This document shows positions 6,276 through 13,779 of a stretch of 16,990 nt of DNA, piece by piece. The first letter of the stretch is position 1, and every line of letters begins with the position of its first letter. This DNA is from an uncultured Clostridia bacterium (GTDB taxonomy: Bacteria > Bacillota > Clostridia > Oscillospirales > Acutalibacteraceae), in the NCBI GenBank assembly GCA_946628455.1, contig CAMOWP010000025.1:1-16990 (forward strand), written 5' to 3'. The notes under the pieces are model-generated. The model had not been told where the DNA came from, did not search any database, and was given only the letters and a program-made list of their open reading frames with translations. A program made the translations under genes and the position numbers.

Positions 6276-7006
6276 TGAACAGATATTATTACGATTTTCA
6301 TATTCATTCGTGCCTTTCCCCTTGTGCTGACAACGATAACACTCCTAACAACATAGCGGGAATGGCTACGCTTTGCGGGCTGAATATGATAGCGCTCACC
6401 GACCATAACACCTGCAAAAACTGCCCCGCCATTTTTGAGGCGTGCAAAAGATACGGAATAATTCCGATTGCGGGTATGGAGCTGACCACCGCAGAGGACA
6501 TCCACGTAATCTGTCTGTTTGAAAAACTTGATAACGCTATGGCGTTTGACGAGGCTATTCAGGAGCACAGGATGCTCATTGAAAACAGAACGGATATCTT
6601 CGGTGACCAGCTGATTCTTGACGGCGAGGATAACCTGCTTGGCGTTGAAAAGTGTTTTCTGTCAAACGCGACGGACATCTCAGTTGAAGAGGTGCCCGAG
6701 CTTGTTAAGAGCTACGGCGGCATTTGCTACCCGGCGCATATTGACAGGCAGTCAAACGGAATAATTTCCGTTTTGGGTACTTTCCCCGAAACGCCCGAGT
6801 TCAACATAATTGAAATCAACCGCCCTGAAAAGGTTGAGGAGTATGTTGAAAAATATTCGCTTCAGGGCAAGAAGGTTATAATCAGCTCGGACGCGCACTA
6901 TCTCACCGATATGAGAGACAAGGCGAATTACATTGAGCTTGACGATGAGCCGTACAGCAGCGAGTTTGTAAGACACAATTTATTTGAATATTTTAAAAGC
7001 ATATGA
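6275..7006 (+). CDS. PHP-domain metal-dependent phosphoesterase
   Basis: This 243-aa protein belongs to the polymerase and histidinol phosphatase (PHP) superfamily. The metal-ligand motifs are all present: HIH (His9, His11), DHN (Asp43, His44), Glu69 in GMELTT, His155 in PAHID, and D-x-H (Asp206, His208) in SSDAHY. These usually hold a tri-metal centre that hydrolyses phosphoester bonds of small molecules, nucleotides or nucleic-acid ends. The protein is cytoplasmic, with no extra domains. Its substrate is unknown. In a cassette with two ATP-binding proteins and a hydrogenase-like sensor, it might remove a phosphate from a signalling molecule or phosphoprotein, but that is inference. It overlaps the previous gene by 1 bp and the next by 4 bp (ATGA), so it is strongly coupled to both. 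Confidence 0.88.
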   Translation: MNRYYYDFHIHSCLSPCADNDNTPNNIAGMATLCGLNMIALTDHNTCKNCPAIFEACKRYGIIPIAGMELTTAEDIHVICLFEKLDNAMAFDEAIQEHRMLIENRTDIFGDQLILDGEDNLLGVEKCFLSNATDISVEEVPELVKSYGGICYPAHIDRQSNGIISVLGTFPETPEFNIIEINRPEKVEEYVEKYSLQGKKVIISSDAHYLTDMRDKANYIELDDEPYSSEFVRHNLFEYFKSI

Positions 7007-7551
7007 AAGAGCTATCACTTAATATACTTGACGTTGCCGAAAACTCCGTTAAAGCAGGCGCGTCGCTCACGCAGATTATCCTTGAAGAAAAAGGAAACGA
7101 GCTGACGCTGAGCATAATCGACGACGGCTGCGGAATGGACGAGAAAACAGTTAAATCGGTTACCGACCCGTTTTACACAACGAGAACTACAAGAAGCGTA
7201 GGGCTCGGAATTCCGCTTTTAAAGCTCGCGGCAGAGCAGACGGGCGGAAGGCTCGAAATAGAGTCTAAAACCGAAGCCGCCTCCCCTGCCGACCACGGAA
7301 CGACGGTTAAGGCAACGTTTGATAAAAGCCATATTGATTTTACTCCCCTCGGAGACGTTACCTCAAGCATTGTAACGCTCATTCAGGGGCACCCTGATAC
7401 AGACTTTCTTTTCATCCACAGGATAGAAGAAGGCGAGGTTTCGCTTGATACAAGAGAGATAAGGGCTGTTCTTGACGGCGTTCCGCTTGACACCTATGAT
7501 GTTATAAAGTGGATTGAGGGAAGCATTAAAGAGCAATATGACGAAATATAA
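7003..7551 (+). CDS. GHKL ATPase, histidine-kinase-like catalytic domain without phosphoacceptor (second copy)
   Basis: This 182-aa protein has a HATPase_c domain at residues about 1-110: N-box D10-x3-N14 (ILDVAENSVKA), G1 DDGCG (40-44), F-box DPFYTT (55-60), G2 GLGIPL (67-72) and a GTTVKATF strand. The C-terminal 70 residues form an uncharacterised segment containing FLFIHRIEEGEV. There is no HisKA, receiver or transmembrane part, so the histidine-kinase-like catalytic core stands alone. It differs from the first GHKL protein, which is SpoIIAB-like. ATP-binding proteins of this kind recur in clostridial NADH-hydrogenase operons. The target is unknown. The ATG overlaps the PHP stop by 4 bp. 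It is the last gene of the cassette; 111 bp of repeat-bearing sequence separate it from the hydrogenase structural genes. Confidence 0.85.
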   Translation: MKELSLNILDVAENSVKAGASLTQIILEEKGNELTLSIIDDGCGMDEKTVKSVTDPFYTTRTTRSVGLGIPLLKLAAEQTGGRLEIESKTEAASPADHGTTVKATFDKSHIDFTPLGDVTSSIVTLIQGHPDTDFLFIHRIEEGEVSLDTREIRAVLDGVPLDTYDVIKWIEGSIKEQYDEI

Positions 7552-7662
7552 TTCGGAATTAACCGGTGACTAATTACCGGTGACCGATGACTAAACACAG
7601 TAAATCATCCCTTTGGGATTATTGAAATATTAAATTTCTAACGGAACAGGAAGGAAAAAATT
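7552..7662 (+). repeat. Intercistronic region with short direct repeats and a hairpin
   Basis: ACCGGTGAC occurs at 7562-7570 and 7576-7584, followed by a partial GATGAC copy at 7586-7591. The two self-complementary ACCGGT elements could pair as a 6-bp stem with an 8-nt loop. A second hairpin, AATCATCCC/GGGATTATT (7603-7623, one mismatch, TTT loop), follows without a T-tract. AGGAAGGA at 7648-7655 is the ribosome binding site of the next gene. No convincing promoter was seen. The region may be an mRNA processing or stability element between the cassette and the hydrogenase subunits. Confidence 0.4.
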
Positions 7663-8034
7663 ATGAAATCACTTGCAGAACTTCAGGCAATCAGGGATAA
7701 AATGAAGGACAAGGTTGTTCTTCGCGAAGGCTCAGGCGATATCAGAGTAGTTGTCGGCATGGCAACATGCGGTATTGCTGCAGGCGCACGCCCTGTGCTG
7801 AACACATTGGTTGAAGAGGTTAACAAGGCTGGTCTTGACAGCAAGGTTACCGTTTCTCAGACAGGCTGTATAGGAATCTGCCAGTTTGAGCCTGTAGTAG
7901 AGGTTTTCGAAGCAGGAAAGGAAAAGGTTACCTACGTTAAGATGAACGCCGAAAAGGCGAAAGAGGTTGTTGAAAAGCACCTCAAGGGCGGTAACATTAT
8001 CGCTGAGTACACACTTAAGGATGAGAATTTATAA
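7663..8034 (+). CDS. Thioredoxin-fold [2Fe-2S] ferredoxin-like subunit, HndB type
   Basis: This 123-aa protein resembles HndB of NADP-reducing hydrogenases and the N-terminal domain of HydB/NuoF-type subunits. It has a short N-terminal helix, then VVVGMATCGIAAGA, and then TGCIGIC. In the full motif (C-x4-C plus C-x3-C) four cysteines hold a [2Fe-2S] cluster; here C36, C69 and C73 are present, but the column of the first Cys is Val31. TCGIAAGA is, as I recall, common in this subfamily, so the loss may be family-wide and the cluster may be absent or non-canonical. It probably mediates electron transfer or assembly in the hydrogenase complex. AGGAAGGA (7648-7655) gives good support for the ATG. 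HydB follows after 15 bp. Confidence 0.85.
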   Translation: MKSLAELQAIRDKMKDKVVLREGSGDIRVVVGMATCGIAAGARPVLNTLVEEVNKAGLDSKVTVSQTGCIGICQFEPVVEVFEAGKEKVTYVKMNAEKAKEVVEKHLKGGNIIAEYTLKDENL

Positions 8035-8049
8035 TTTGGAGGTTAGGAT

Positions 8050-9876
8050 ATGATTCGTTCACAGGTTCTTATCTGCGGCGGTACAGGCTGCACCTCATCG
8101 GGAAGCAAAAAAATCCAGGAAGCGTTTGCTGAAAACATCAAAACCTTTGACCTTGAGGAAGAGGTTAAGATCGTTCAGACAGGCTGCTTCGGCCTTTGCG
8201 CTCTCGGTCCGGTTGTAATCGTTTACCCCGACGGAACTTTTTATTCACAGGTTAAGCCCGAGGATGTTCCCGAGATAGTTGAAGAGCATCTTCTCAAAGG
8301 AAGAGTTGTTGAACGCCTTGTTTACAATGACTCCTCAGCTCCCGTTGAGGATATCACAGGCGCTAACAACGTTTCGCTTAACGACACTGATTTCTACAAA
8401 TCACAGCACCGTGTTGCTCTTCGTAACTGCGGCGTTATTGACCCCGAAAACATTGATGAATACATTGCTGTTGACGGTTACGCTGCTCTCGGTAAGGTAC
8501 TCACGGAAATGAAGCCCGAGGATGTTATTGAAGAGATAAAGAAATCCGGCCTCAGAGGCCGCGGCGGCGGCGGATTCCCGACAGGCTTCAAATGGTCTCT
8601 TTGCGCTCCTAACAAGGCTGACCAGAAATACGTTGTTTGTAACGCCGACGAGGGCGACCCGGGCGCGTTTATGGACCGTTCGGTTCTCGAGGGCGACCCG
8701 CACTGTATTATCGAGGCTATGGCTATCTGCGGTTACGCAATCGGCGCAACAAAGGGCTTCGTTTACGTTCGTGCTGAGTATCCTATCGCTGTTGCAAGGC
8801 TTCAGCTTGCTATCAATCAGGCAAGAGAATACGGCCTTTTAGGAAAGGATATTTTTGGCTCAGGCTTTGATTTTGACCTTAACATCCGTCTTGGCGCAGG
8901 CGCATTCGTTTGCGGCGAGGAGACAGCGCTTATGCACTCAATCGAGGGTAACAGAGGCGAGCCTAAGCCGCGTCCGCCATTCCCAGCTGTTAAGGGTCTT
9001 TTCGGCAAGCCGACAGTTGAGAACAACGTTGAGACCTTTGCAAACGTTCCTCAGATTATACTCAAGGGAGCTGACTGGTTTGCAAGCATGGGTACCGAGA
9101 GGTCAAAGGGTACAAAGGTATTCGCTCTCGGCGGTAAAATCAAGCACACCGGTCTTGTTGAGGTTCCGATGGGAACAACGCTTCGCGAAATCATATACGA
9201 TATCGGCGGCGGTATCCCGAACGGAAAGCAGTTCAAGGCAGCTCAGACAGGCGGCCCTTCAGGCGGATGTATTCCCGCTTCGCTTATTGACACTGAAATT
9301 GACTACGATAACCTTACTGCAATCGGCTGTATGATGGGCTCCGGCGGACTTATCGTTATGGACGAGGACACCTGTATGGTTGATATCGCTAAGTTCTTCC
9401 TTGAATTCACAGTTGATGAATCCTGCGGTAAGTGTACACCTTGCCGCGTCGGTACAAAGAGACTCCACGAAATTCTTGAAAAGATTACTAACGGCAACGG
9501 CACTATGGAGGACCTTGACAGACTTGAGCAGCTTTGCTACTACATCAAGGCTAACTCTGCCTGCGGCTTAGGTCAGACTGCTCCTAACCCTGTTCTTGCT
9601 ACTCTCAAGTTCTTCAGACACGAGTATGAAGCTCACGTTAAGGAAAAGAAATGCCCTGCAGGAGTTTGTAAGAGCCTTCTCACTTACGTTATTGATAAGG
9701 ACAAGTGCGTTGGCTGCGGCAAGTGCGCAAGAAACTGCCCTGTTGACACAATTGAAAAGACAGTTTACGTTGCACCCGGCCACAAGCTTCCTTCATACAG
9801 AATCGACCCGTCAAAGTGCGTTAAGTGCGGCGCTTGTATGAATAACTGTAAGTTCAAGGCAATCAGCAAGAAATAA
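8050..9876 (+). CDS. hydB: NuoF-like FMN/NADH-binding beta subunit of [FeFe]-hydrogenase (HydB/HndC)
   Basis: This 608-aa flavoprotein is where NAD(H) exchanges electrons in bifurcating hydrogenases. The order of domains is: thioredoxin-fold [2Fe-2S] (C9, C14, C46, C50); FMN/NADH-binding NuoF core with GRGGGGFPTG (170-179) and NADEGDPGAF (198-207); SLBB domain (about 365-415); NuoF C-terminal [4Fe-4S] with CGKCTPC (C459, C462, C465) and distal C505; a Cys pair in KKCPAGVC (C535, C540) that may be part of the zinc site known in T. maritima HydB; and two [4Fe-4S] ferredoxin motifs (C553/556/559/563 and C590/593/596/600). The length matches full-size HydB. GGAGG at 8038-8042 precedes the ATG. 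It lies between the HndB-like gene and hydA in the usual order. In the cytoplasm it should oxidise or reduce NADH in concert with ferredoxin and HydA. Confidence 0.95.
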   Translation: MIRSQVLICGGTGCTSSGSKKIQEAFAENIKTFDLEEEVKIVQTGCFGLCALGPVVIVYPDGTFYSQVKPEDVPEIVEEHLLKGRVVERLVYNDSSAPVEDITGANNVSLNDTDFYKSQHRVALRNCGVIDPENIDEYIAVDGYAALGKVLTEMKPEDVIEEIKKSGLRGRGGGGFPTGFKWSLCAPNKADQKYVVCNADEGDPGAFMDRSVLEGDPHCIIEAMAICGYAIGATKGFVYVRAEYPIAVARLQLAINQAREYGLLGKDIFGSGFDFDLNIRLGAGAFVCGEETALMHSIEGNRGEPKPRPPFPAVKGLFGKPTVENNVETFANVPQIILKGADWFASMGTERSKGTKVFALGGKIKHTGLVEVPMGTTLREIIYDIGGGIPNGKQFKAAQTGGPSGGCIPASLIDTEIDYDNLTAIGCMMGSGGLIVMDEDTCMVDIAKFFLEFTVDESCGKCTPCRVGTKRLHEILEKITNGNGTMEDLDRLEQLCYYIKANSACGLGQTAPNPVLATLKFFRHEYEAHVKEKKCPAGVCKSLLTYVIDKDKCVGCGKCARNCPVDTIEKTVYVAPGHKLPSYRIDPSKCVKCGACMNNCKFKAISKK

Positions 9877-9893
9877 GAAAGGAGTCTAAGAAC

Positions 9894-11645
9894 ATGGAAA
9901 ATATGGTTAACTTAAAAATTAACGGCATAGATGTCTGCGTTCCTCAGGGCTCTACTATCTTAGAGGCTGCGCGCAAGACGGGAATTGAAATTCCTACTCT
10001 GTGCTTTATGAAAGATAAAAACGAAATCGGCGCCTGCCGTATCTGCATCGTTGAGGCTAACGAGGGCAGAGGCTTCCGCCAGGTTACCTCCTGCGTTTAC
10101 CCTGTTTCAGAGGGTATGGAGGTAAGAACAAATTCCGAAACAATTCAGAAGGCAAGAAAGACTACCCTTGAGCTGATTCTTTCAGTTCATGACAAGAGCT
10201 GTCTCTCCTGCAAGCGCTCAACAAACTGCGAGCTCCAGAAACTCTGCCGCGATTACGGCGTTGACCAGACAAGCTTTGCAGGCGAAAAGCCGAAATATGA
10301 GCTTGACCTCAGCACGCCTCACCTCGTTCGCGATAACAACAAGTGTATCCTCTGCCGCCGCTGCGTTGCAGCCTGCAAGGAGCAGTTCGTTGCAGTTATC
10401 GGCCCTAACGACAGAGGCTTTGACACATCAATCGGCCAGGCATATAACAAGTCTCTTAACGACACGCCCTGTATCTCCTGCGGACAGTGTACTGCTGTTT
10501 GCCCGACAGGCGCTCTCACAGAGAGAGACGACACAGACAAGGTTTGGGACGCTATTGCCGACCCTGAAAAGTTCGTTGTTGTTCAGACAGCGCCTTCAAT
10601 CAGAGCTACTATCGGCGAGTGCTTCGGTATGCCTATCGGAACAAACGTTGAGGGCAAGATGGTTGCAGGCCTCAGGCGCCTCGGCTTTGACAAGGTATTT
10701 GACACAGACTTCGGCGCTGACCTCACAATCGTTGAGGAAGCTAACGAGCTTGTTGACAGAATCAAGAACAAGGGTACTCTTCCGATGATTACCTCATGCT
10801 CACCGGGCTGGGTTAAGTTCTGTGAATTTTATTATCCCGACCTCCTTGCTCATCTTTCAAGCTGTAAGTCACCTCAGCAGATGGCAGGCGCAGTAATCAA
10901 GACTTACTACGCAGAGAAGAAGGGCATTGACCCGAAGGACATCTTCGTTGTTTCCGTTATGCCTTGCACAGCTAAGAAATTTGAGATTACGCGCGACGAC
11001 CAGAACGCTTCAGGCTATCCTGACGTTGACGTTGCTCTCACAACAAGAGAGGCTGCAAGAATGTTCGAGCGCCTCGGAATCAACTTTGCACTGCTTCCCG
11101 ACGAGGAATTTGATTCTCCTCTCAGCGACGATACGGGCGCAGCAGTTATCTTCGGCGCAACAGGCGGCGTTATGGAGGCTGCAGTTCGTACAGCTAACGC
11201 TTGGCTCAACGGCGCAACAGAGGCTATTGACCTTCAGGCTGTAAGAGGAACTGATTCAATTAAAGAGGCAACAGTTGACCTTGCAGGAACAGAAATCAAG
11301 CTCTGTGTTGCTTCAGGCGCAGCAGCAGCTAAGCAGGTTATGGATAAGCTCGCTGCAGGCAATCCTGAGGGATGGACCTTCATTGAGATTATGGGATGCC
11401 CCGGCGGCTGCGTAAACGGCGGCGGACAGCCCATTCAGCCGCAGTATATCCGCGACACTGTTGACCTTAAGGCTGTAAGAGCTAAGGCTCTTTATGATCA
11501 GGATAAGGAGATGCCGCTCAGAATGAGCCACGAATCCCCTGTTATCAAGACGCTCTACAAGGATTGGTACACAGACGGCTTCGGCGGCCACAAAGCACAT
11601 CACGACCTTCACACTTCCTATATTCCGAGAAAGAAATTCAGATAA
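9894..11645 (+). CDS. hydA: [FeFe]-hydrogenase catalytic subunit HydA/HndD
   Basis: This 583-aa catalytic subunit reversibly reduces protons to H2. The domains are: N-terminal [2Fe-2S] (C37, C48, C51, C67); His-Cys [4Fe-4S] (H99, C103, C106, C112); two ferredoxin [4Fe-4S] clusters (C151/154/157/161 and C193/196/199/203); H-cluster domain with L1 TSCSPGW (300-306), L2 MPCTAKKFE (356-364) and L3 EIMGCPGGCVNGGG (498-511); and a C-terminal small-subunit-like domain with HKAHHDLHTSYIPR. The second Cys of the usual TSCCP is Ser303; TSCSP variants occur in multimeric NADH-linked hydrogenases. With HydC and HydB this matches the electron-bifurcating type, which uses NADH and reduced ferredoxin together. 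GAAAGGAG at 9877-9884 sets the ATG at 9894. The protein is cytoplasmic, and its H-cluster is built by HydE/HydG (encoded at 15349 onward) and HydF (not in the window). Confidence 0.96.
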   Translation: MENMVNLKINGIDVCVPQGSTILEAARKTGIEIPTLCFMKDKNEIGACRICIVEANEGRGFRQVTSCVYPVSEGMEVRTNSETIQKARKTTLELILSVHDKSCLSCKRSTNCELQKLCRDYGVDQTSFAGEKPKYELDLSTPHLVRDNNKCILCRRCVAACKEQFVAVIGPNDRGFDTSIGQAYNKSLNDTPCISCGQCTAVCPTGALTERDDTDKVWDAIADPEKFVVVQTAPSIRATIGECFGMPIGTNVEGKMVAGLRRLGFDKVFDTDFGADLTIVEEANELVDRIKNKGTLPMITSCSPGWVKFCEFYYPDLLAHLSSCKSPQQMAGAVIKTYYAEKKGIDPKDIFVVSVMPCTAKKFEITRDDQNASGYPDVDVALTTREAARMFERLGINFALLPDEEFDSPLSDDTGAAVIFGATGGVMEAAVRTANAWLNGATEAIDLQAVRGTDSIKEATVDLAGTEIKLCVASGAAAAKQVMDKLAAGNPEGWTFIEIMGCPGGCVNGGGQPIQPQYIRDTVDLKAVRAKALYDQDKEMPLRMSHESPVIKTLYKDWYTDGFGGHKAHHDLHTSYIPRKKFR

Positions 11646-11655
11646 ACTAAAAATT

Positions 11656-11679
11656 GCAGGGCAGCATTTGCTGCCCTGC
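11656..11679 (+). terminator. Strong hairpin without T-tract after hydA (partial terminator or mRNA stabiliser)
   Basis: GCAGGGCAGCA (11656-11666) and TGCTGCCCTGC (11669-11679) are perfectly complementary, giving a very stable stem. Only TT follows, so intrinsic termination should be weak. The next ATG is 29 nt away, leaving no room for a separate promoter downstream of the hairpin. Partial read-through or 3'-end protection is likely. Confidence 0.55.
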
Positions 11680-11708
11680 TTAAAACATTAAACAGGAGAT
11701 GTTTACAA

Positions 11709-12422
11709 ATGGATATTTATGAGGCAGTAAAAGCTCGCCGTTCAGTAAGGCAGTACCTTGACAAGCCGCTTGAGGAAAGTGTAAAAAGCGAGCTTCAGGA
11801 TTTGATTGCCGAAACAAATAAGGAAAGCGGGCTTCACTTTCAGCTTGTCTGCGACGAGCCTAAGGCTTTTCAGTCAAGAATGGCAAAGTACGGCCACTTT
11901 GAAAACGTTACAAACTACATTGCGCTTGTTGGCAAGAAGCAGCCGAGGCTTGACGAAAAGTGCGGCTACTACGGACAGAAGATTGTTATTGCGGCTCAGA
12001 TGATGGGGCTCAACACCTGCTGGGTTGCTTCAACCTACAAAAAGATTTCAGACGCATTTACGGTTGAGAAGGACGAGAAGCTCACTGTTGTTATTGCTAT
12101 CGGCTACGGCGCAGACAGCAAGGAGGAGAGAAAGAGAAAATCCAAATCCCCAGAGGACGTTTGCTACGATATTCAGTCGGCTCCGCTGTGGTTCAAGAGA
12201 GGCGTTGAGTTCGCGCTCCTTGCTCCCACTGCTGTAAATCAGCAAAAATTCACCCTCAACCTTGACGGCATAAGCAACAAGGTTAAGGCAAAAACCGCAG
12301 GCTTCGGCCCTGAAATCAAGGTTGACCTCGGCATAGTAAAGTACAATTTCGAAATCGGCGCAGGCAAGGAAAACTTTGAATGGGCTGATAAGAACACATA
12401 CGAAATCAGAATTACAGACTAA
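11709..12422 (+). CDS. Nitroreductase-family flavoprotein (TM-nitroreductase type)
   Basis: This 237-aa FMN-dependent oxidoreductase is of the putative TM-nitroreductase group. It starts with the family signature MDIYEAVKARRSVRQY, whose Arg/Ser residues (R10, R11, S12, R14) contact the FMN phosphate. Other landmarks are GQKIVIAAQMMGLNTCWV (89-106), a conserved strand ending IAIGYGA (129-135), and LLAPTAVNQQ (170-179) in the second nitroreductase-like half. Such enzymes transfer hydride from NAD(P)H to quinones, nitro compounds or unknown acceptors; the substrate cannot be read here. AGGAG at 11693-11697 precedes the ATG. It is probably read from the hydrogenase operon through the hairpin at 11656-11679, and might act as an electron sink or redox helper. 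That link is inferred from position only. Confidence 0.88.
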   Translation: MDIYEAVKARRSVRQYLDKPLEESVKSELQDLIAETNKESGLHFQLVCDEPKAFQSRMAKYGHFENVTNYIALVGKKQPRLDEKCGYYGQKIVIAAQMMGLNTCWVASTYKKISDAFTVEKDEKLTVVIAIGYGADSKEERKRKSKSPEDVCYDIQSAPLWFKRGVEFALLAPTAVNQQKFTLNLDGISNKVKAKTAGFGPEIKVDLGIVKYNFEIGAGKENFEWADKNTYEIRITD

Positions 12423-12446
12423 AAAAAGCGGCTCAGCCGCTTTTTT
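12422..12446. terminator. Bidirectional intrinsic terminator
   Basis: GCGGC (12428-12432), loop TCA, GCCGC (12436-12440), with six flanking A and six T residues that extend the stem. It ends the nitroreductase gene on the plus strand and the MATE gene on the minus strand. Confidence 0.88.
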
Positions 12447-12447
12447 A

Positions 12448-13779
12448 TTATATGTATTTATATTTTTTTCTCAGGGCGGCAAGGAAGCCGAAGGCCACGG
12501 CAAAGGATAAAACCTCGCCAACCGTTCTTGAAAGCCAGATTGAATCAATTCCGAAAATAACAGGAAGCAGCAGCACGGCGATAATCTGAAAAACAAAGGT
12601 TCTCATAACCGATATAACCGCCGAGGCGCCGCCGTTGTTGAGCGCAGTGAAATAAGCAGAAGCGAAGATATTGAAGCCCGCGAGCAGATAAGACGTTGCA
12701 AAGAGCGCAAACGCACGCTTTGTAAGCTCGCAGAGACCCTCGTCATAGCCTGTAAATATTTTTGCAACAGTTCCCGCAAGAAGCAGTGAAACGCCGAGCA
12801 TCGCAACTCCTGAGACGATATAAAAGTAAACGGATTTTTTGAAAATGTTTTTCTGCTCATTATAATTCTCAGCGCCGTAATTGAAGCCGACTATAGGCGC
12901 AACGCCGACTGAATAGCCGATTCCGATTGAAAGGAACATAAAGTTAACGTACATTATAACGCCGAAGGCGGCGATTCCGTCCTGCCCGAAATATTTTATA
13001 AGCTGATAGTTATAAACCATATTGACAAGCGACATTGAGATATTGCTGAAAAATTCAGACGCGCCGTTTGTGCTGCTTTTAATCAGCGCTCTGCCGTCGA
13101 AATCCGCCCTGCCGAGCCTCAGGGTGCTTTTATTTTTTGAGAAGAAATAAAAGAGAGGAACGCCGCCGCCGATAAATTCGCTTATAGCCGTTGCCGCCGC
13201 AGCTCCTGCCGTGCCGTAATGCAGAAGCCCTACGAGAATAAAATCAAGAAGCATATTAGTAACGCCTGCCGCAACGGTTACATACAGCCCGAGATTCGGC
13301 TTTTCAGCAGTTACAAAGAAGCTCTGAAAGACGTTTTGAAGCATAAAAAAAGGCATTGAGATAAAGGATATTCTTCCGTACAAAACGCAGAAGGAGAGCA
13401 TTTCTCCGTCCGCTCCGAGGCTCAGCGCAACGCGTTTAAGCGCAAGCTCTGCAATTATGCTTAAAGCAACGCCTACTCCGAACGTGAAATAAACGATAAG
13501 TGAAAAGAGGCTGTTCGCTTTTTTCTTATCCCCTTCCCCTAAGGTTTTTGAAACGAGCGCGCTGCCGCCCGTGCCGAACATAAAGCCGACTGCGGCAACC
13601 ATCATAACAAACGGGAGTATTAAATTAATTGCGGCAAACTGCGTTTTGCCCGCGTAGTTTGAAACAAAGTAGCCGTCAACAACGCCGTAAATTGAGGTGA
13701 AAACCATCATTACTATTGACGGAAAGGTAAATCTTAATAACTTTTTATAAGTAAAATGTTCGGATAAACTGATGTTCAT
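12448..13779 (-). CDS. MATE-family multidrug/toxin exporter
   Basis: A 443-aa polytopic membrane protein of the MATE (MOP superfamily) family, which exports cationic drugs or metabolites in exchange for Na+ or H+. The length and about 12 hydrophobic segments are normal. Family landmarks include the N-terminal LLRFTFPSIVMMVFTSIYGVVDGYF split over residues about 15-39, GTGGSALVSKTLGEGD (69-84), where gating Gly/Ala-rich contacts lie, and the equivalent VAPIVGFNYGA in the second half. It sits in the cytoplasmic membrane. The start codon shares one base with the stop of the upstream LtrA-like gene (TAATG at 13777-13781 on the complement), so translation is coupled. Its substrate cannot be predicted. 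Confidence 0.92.
   Translation of the reverse strand: MNISLSEHFTYKKLLRFTFPSIVMMVFTSIYGVVDGYFVSNYAGKTQFAAINLILPFVMMVAAVGFMFGTGGSALVSKTLGEGDKKKANSLFSLIVYFTFGVGVALSIIAELALKRVALSLGADGEMLSFCVLYGRISFISMPFFMLQNVFQSFFVTAEKPNLGLYVTVAAGVTNMLLDFILVGLLHYGTAGAAAATAISEFIGGGVPLFYFFSKNKSTLRLGRADFDGRALIKSSTNGASEFFSNISMSLVNMVYNYQLIKYFGQDGIAAFGVIMYVNFMFLSIGIGYSVGVAPIVGFNYGAENYNEQKNIFKKSVYFYIVSGVAMLGVSLLLAGTVAKIFTGYDEGLCELTKRAFALFATSYLLAGFNIFASAYFTALNNGGASAVISVMRTFVFQIIAVLLLPVIFGIDSIWLSRTVGEVLSFAVAFGFLAALRKKYKYI

Noticed and set aside
7562..7591. CRISPR-like repeats
   Set aside because: Only two 9-bp copies and a partial third with 5-nt spacing, and no cas genes; far too short for an array.
8855..9334. Long open frame overlapping hydB in another frame (159 codons)
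   Set aside because: Its composition is a low-complexity shadow of the well-supported hydB reading, and it has no ribosome binding site or recognisable domain.
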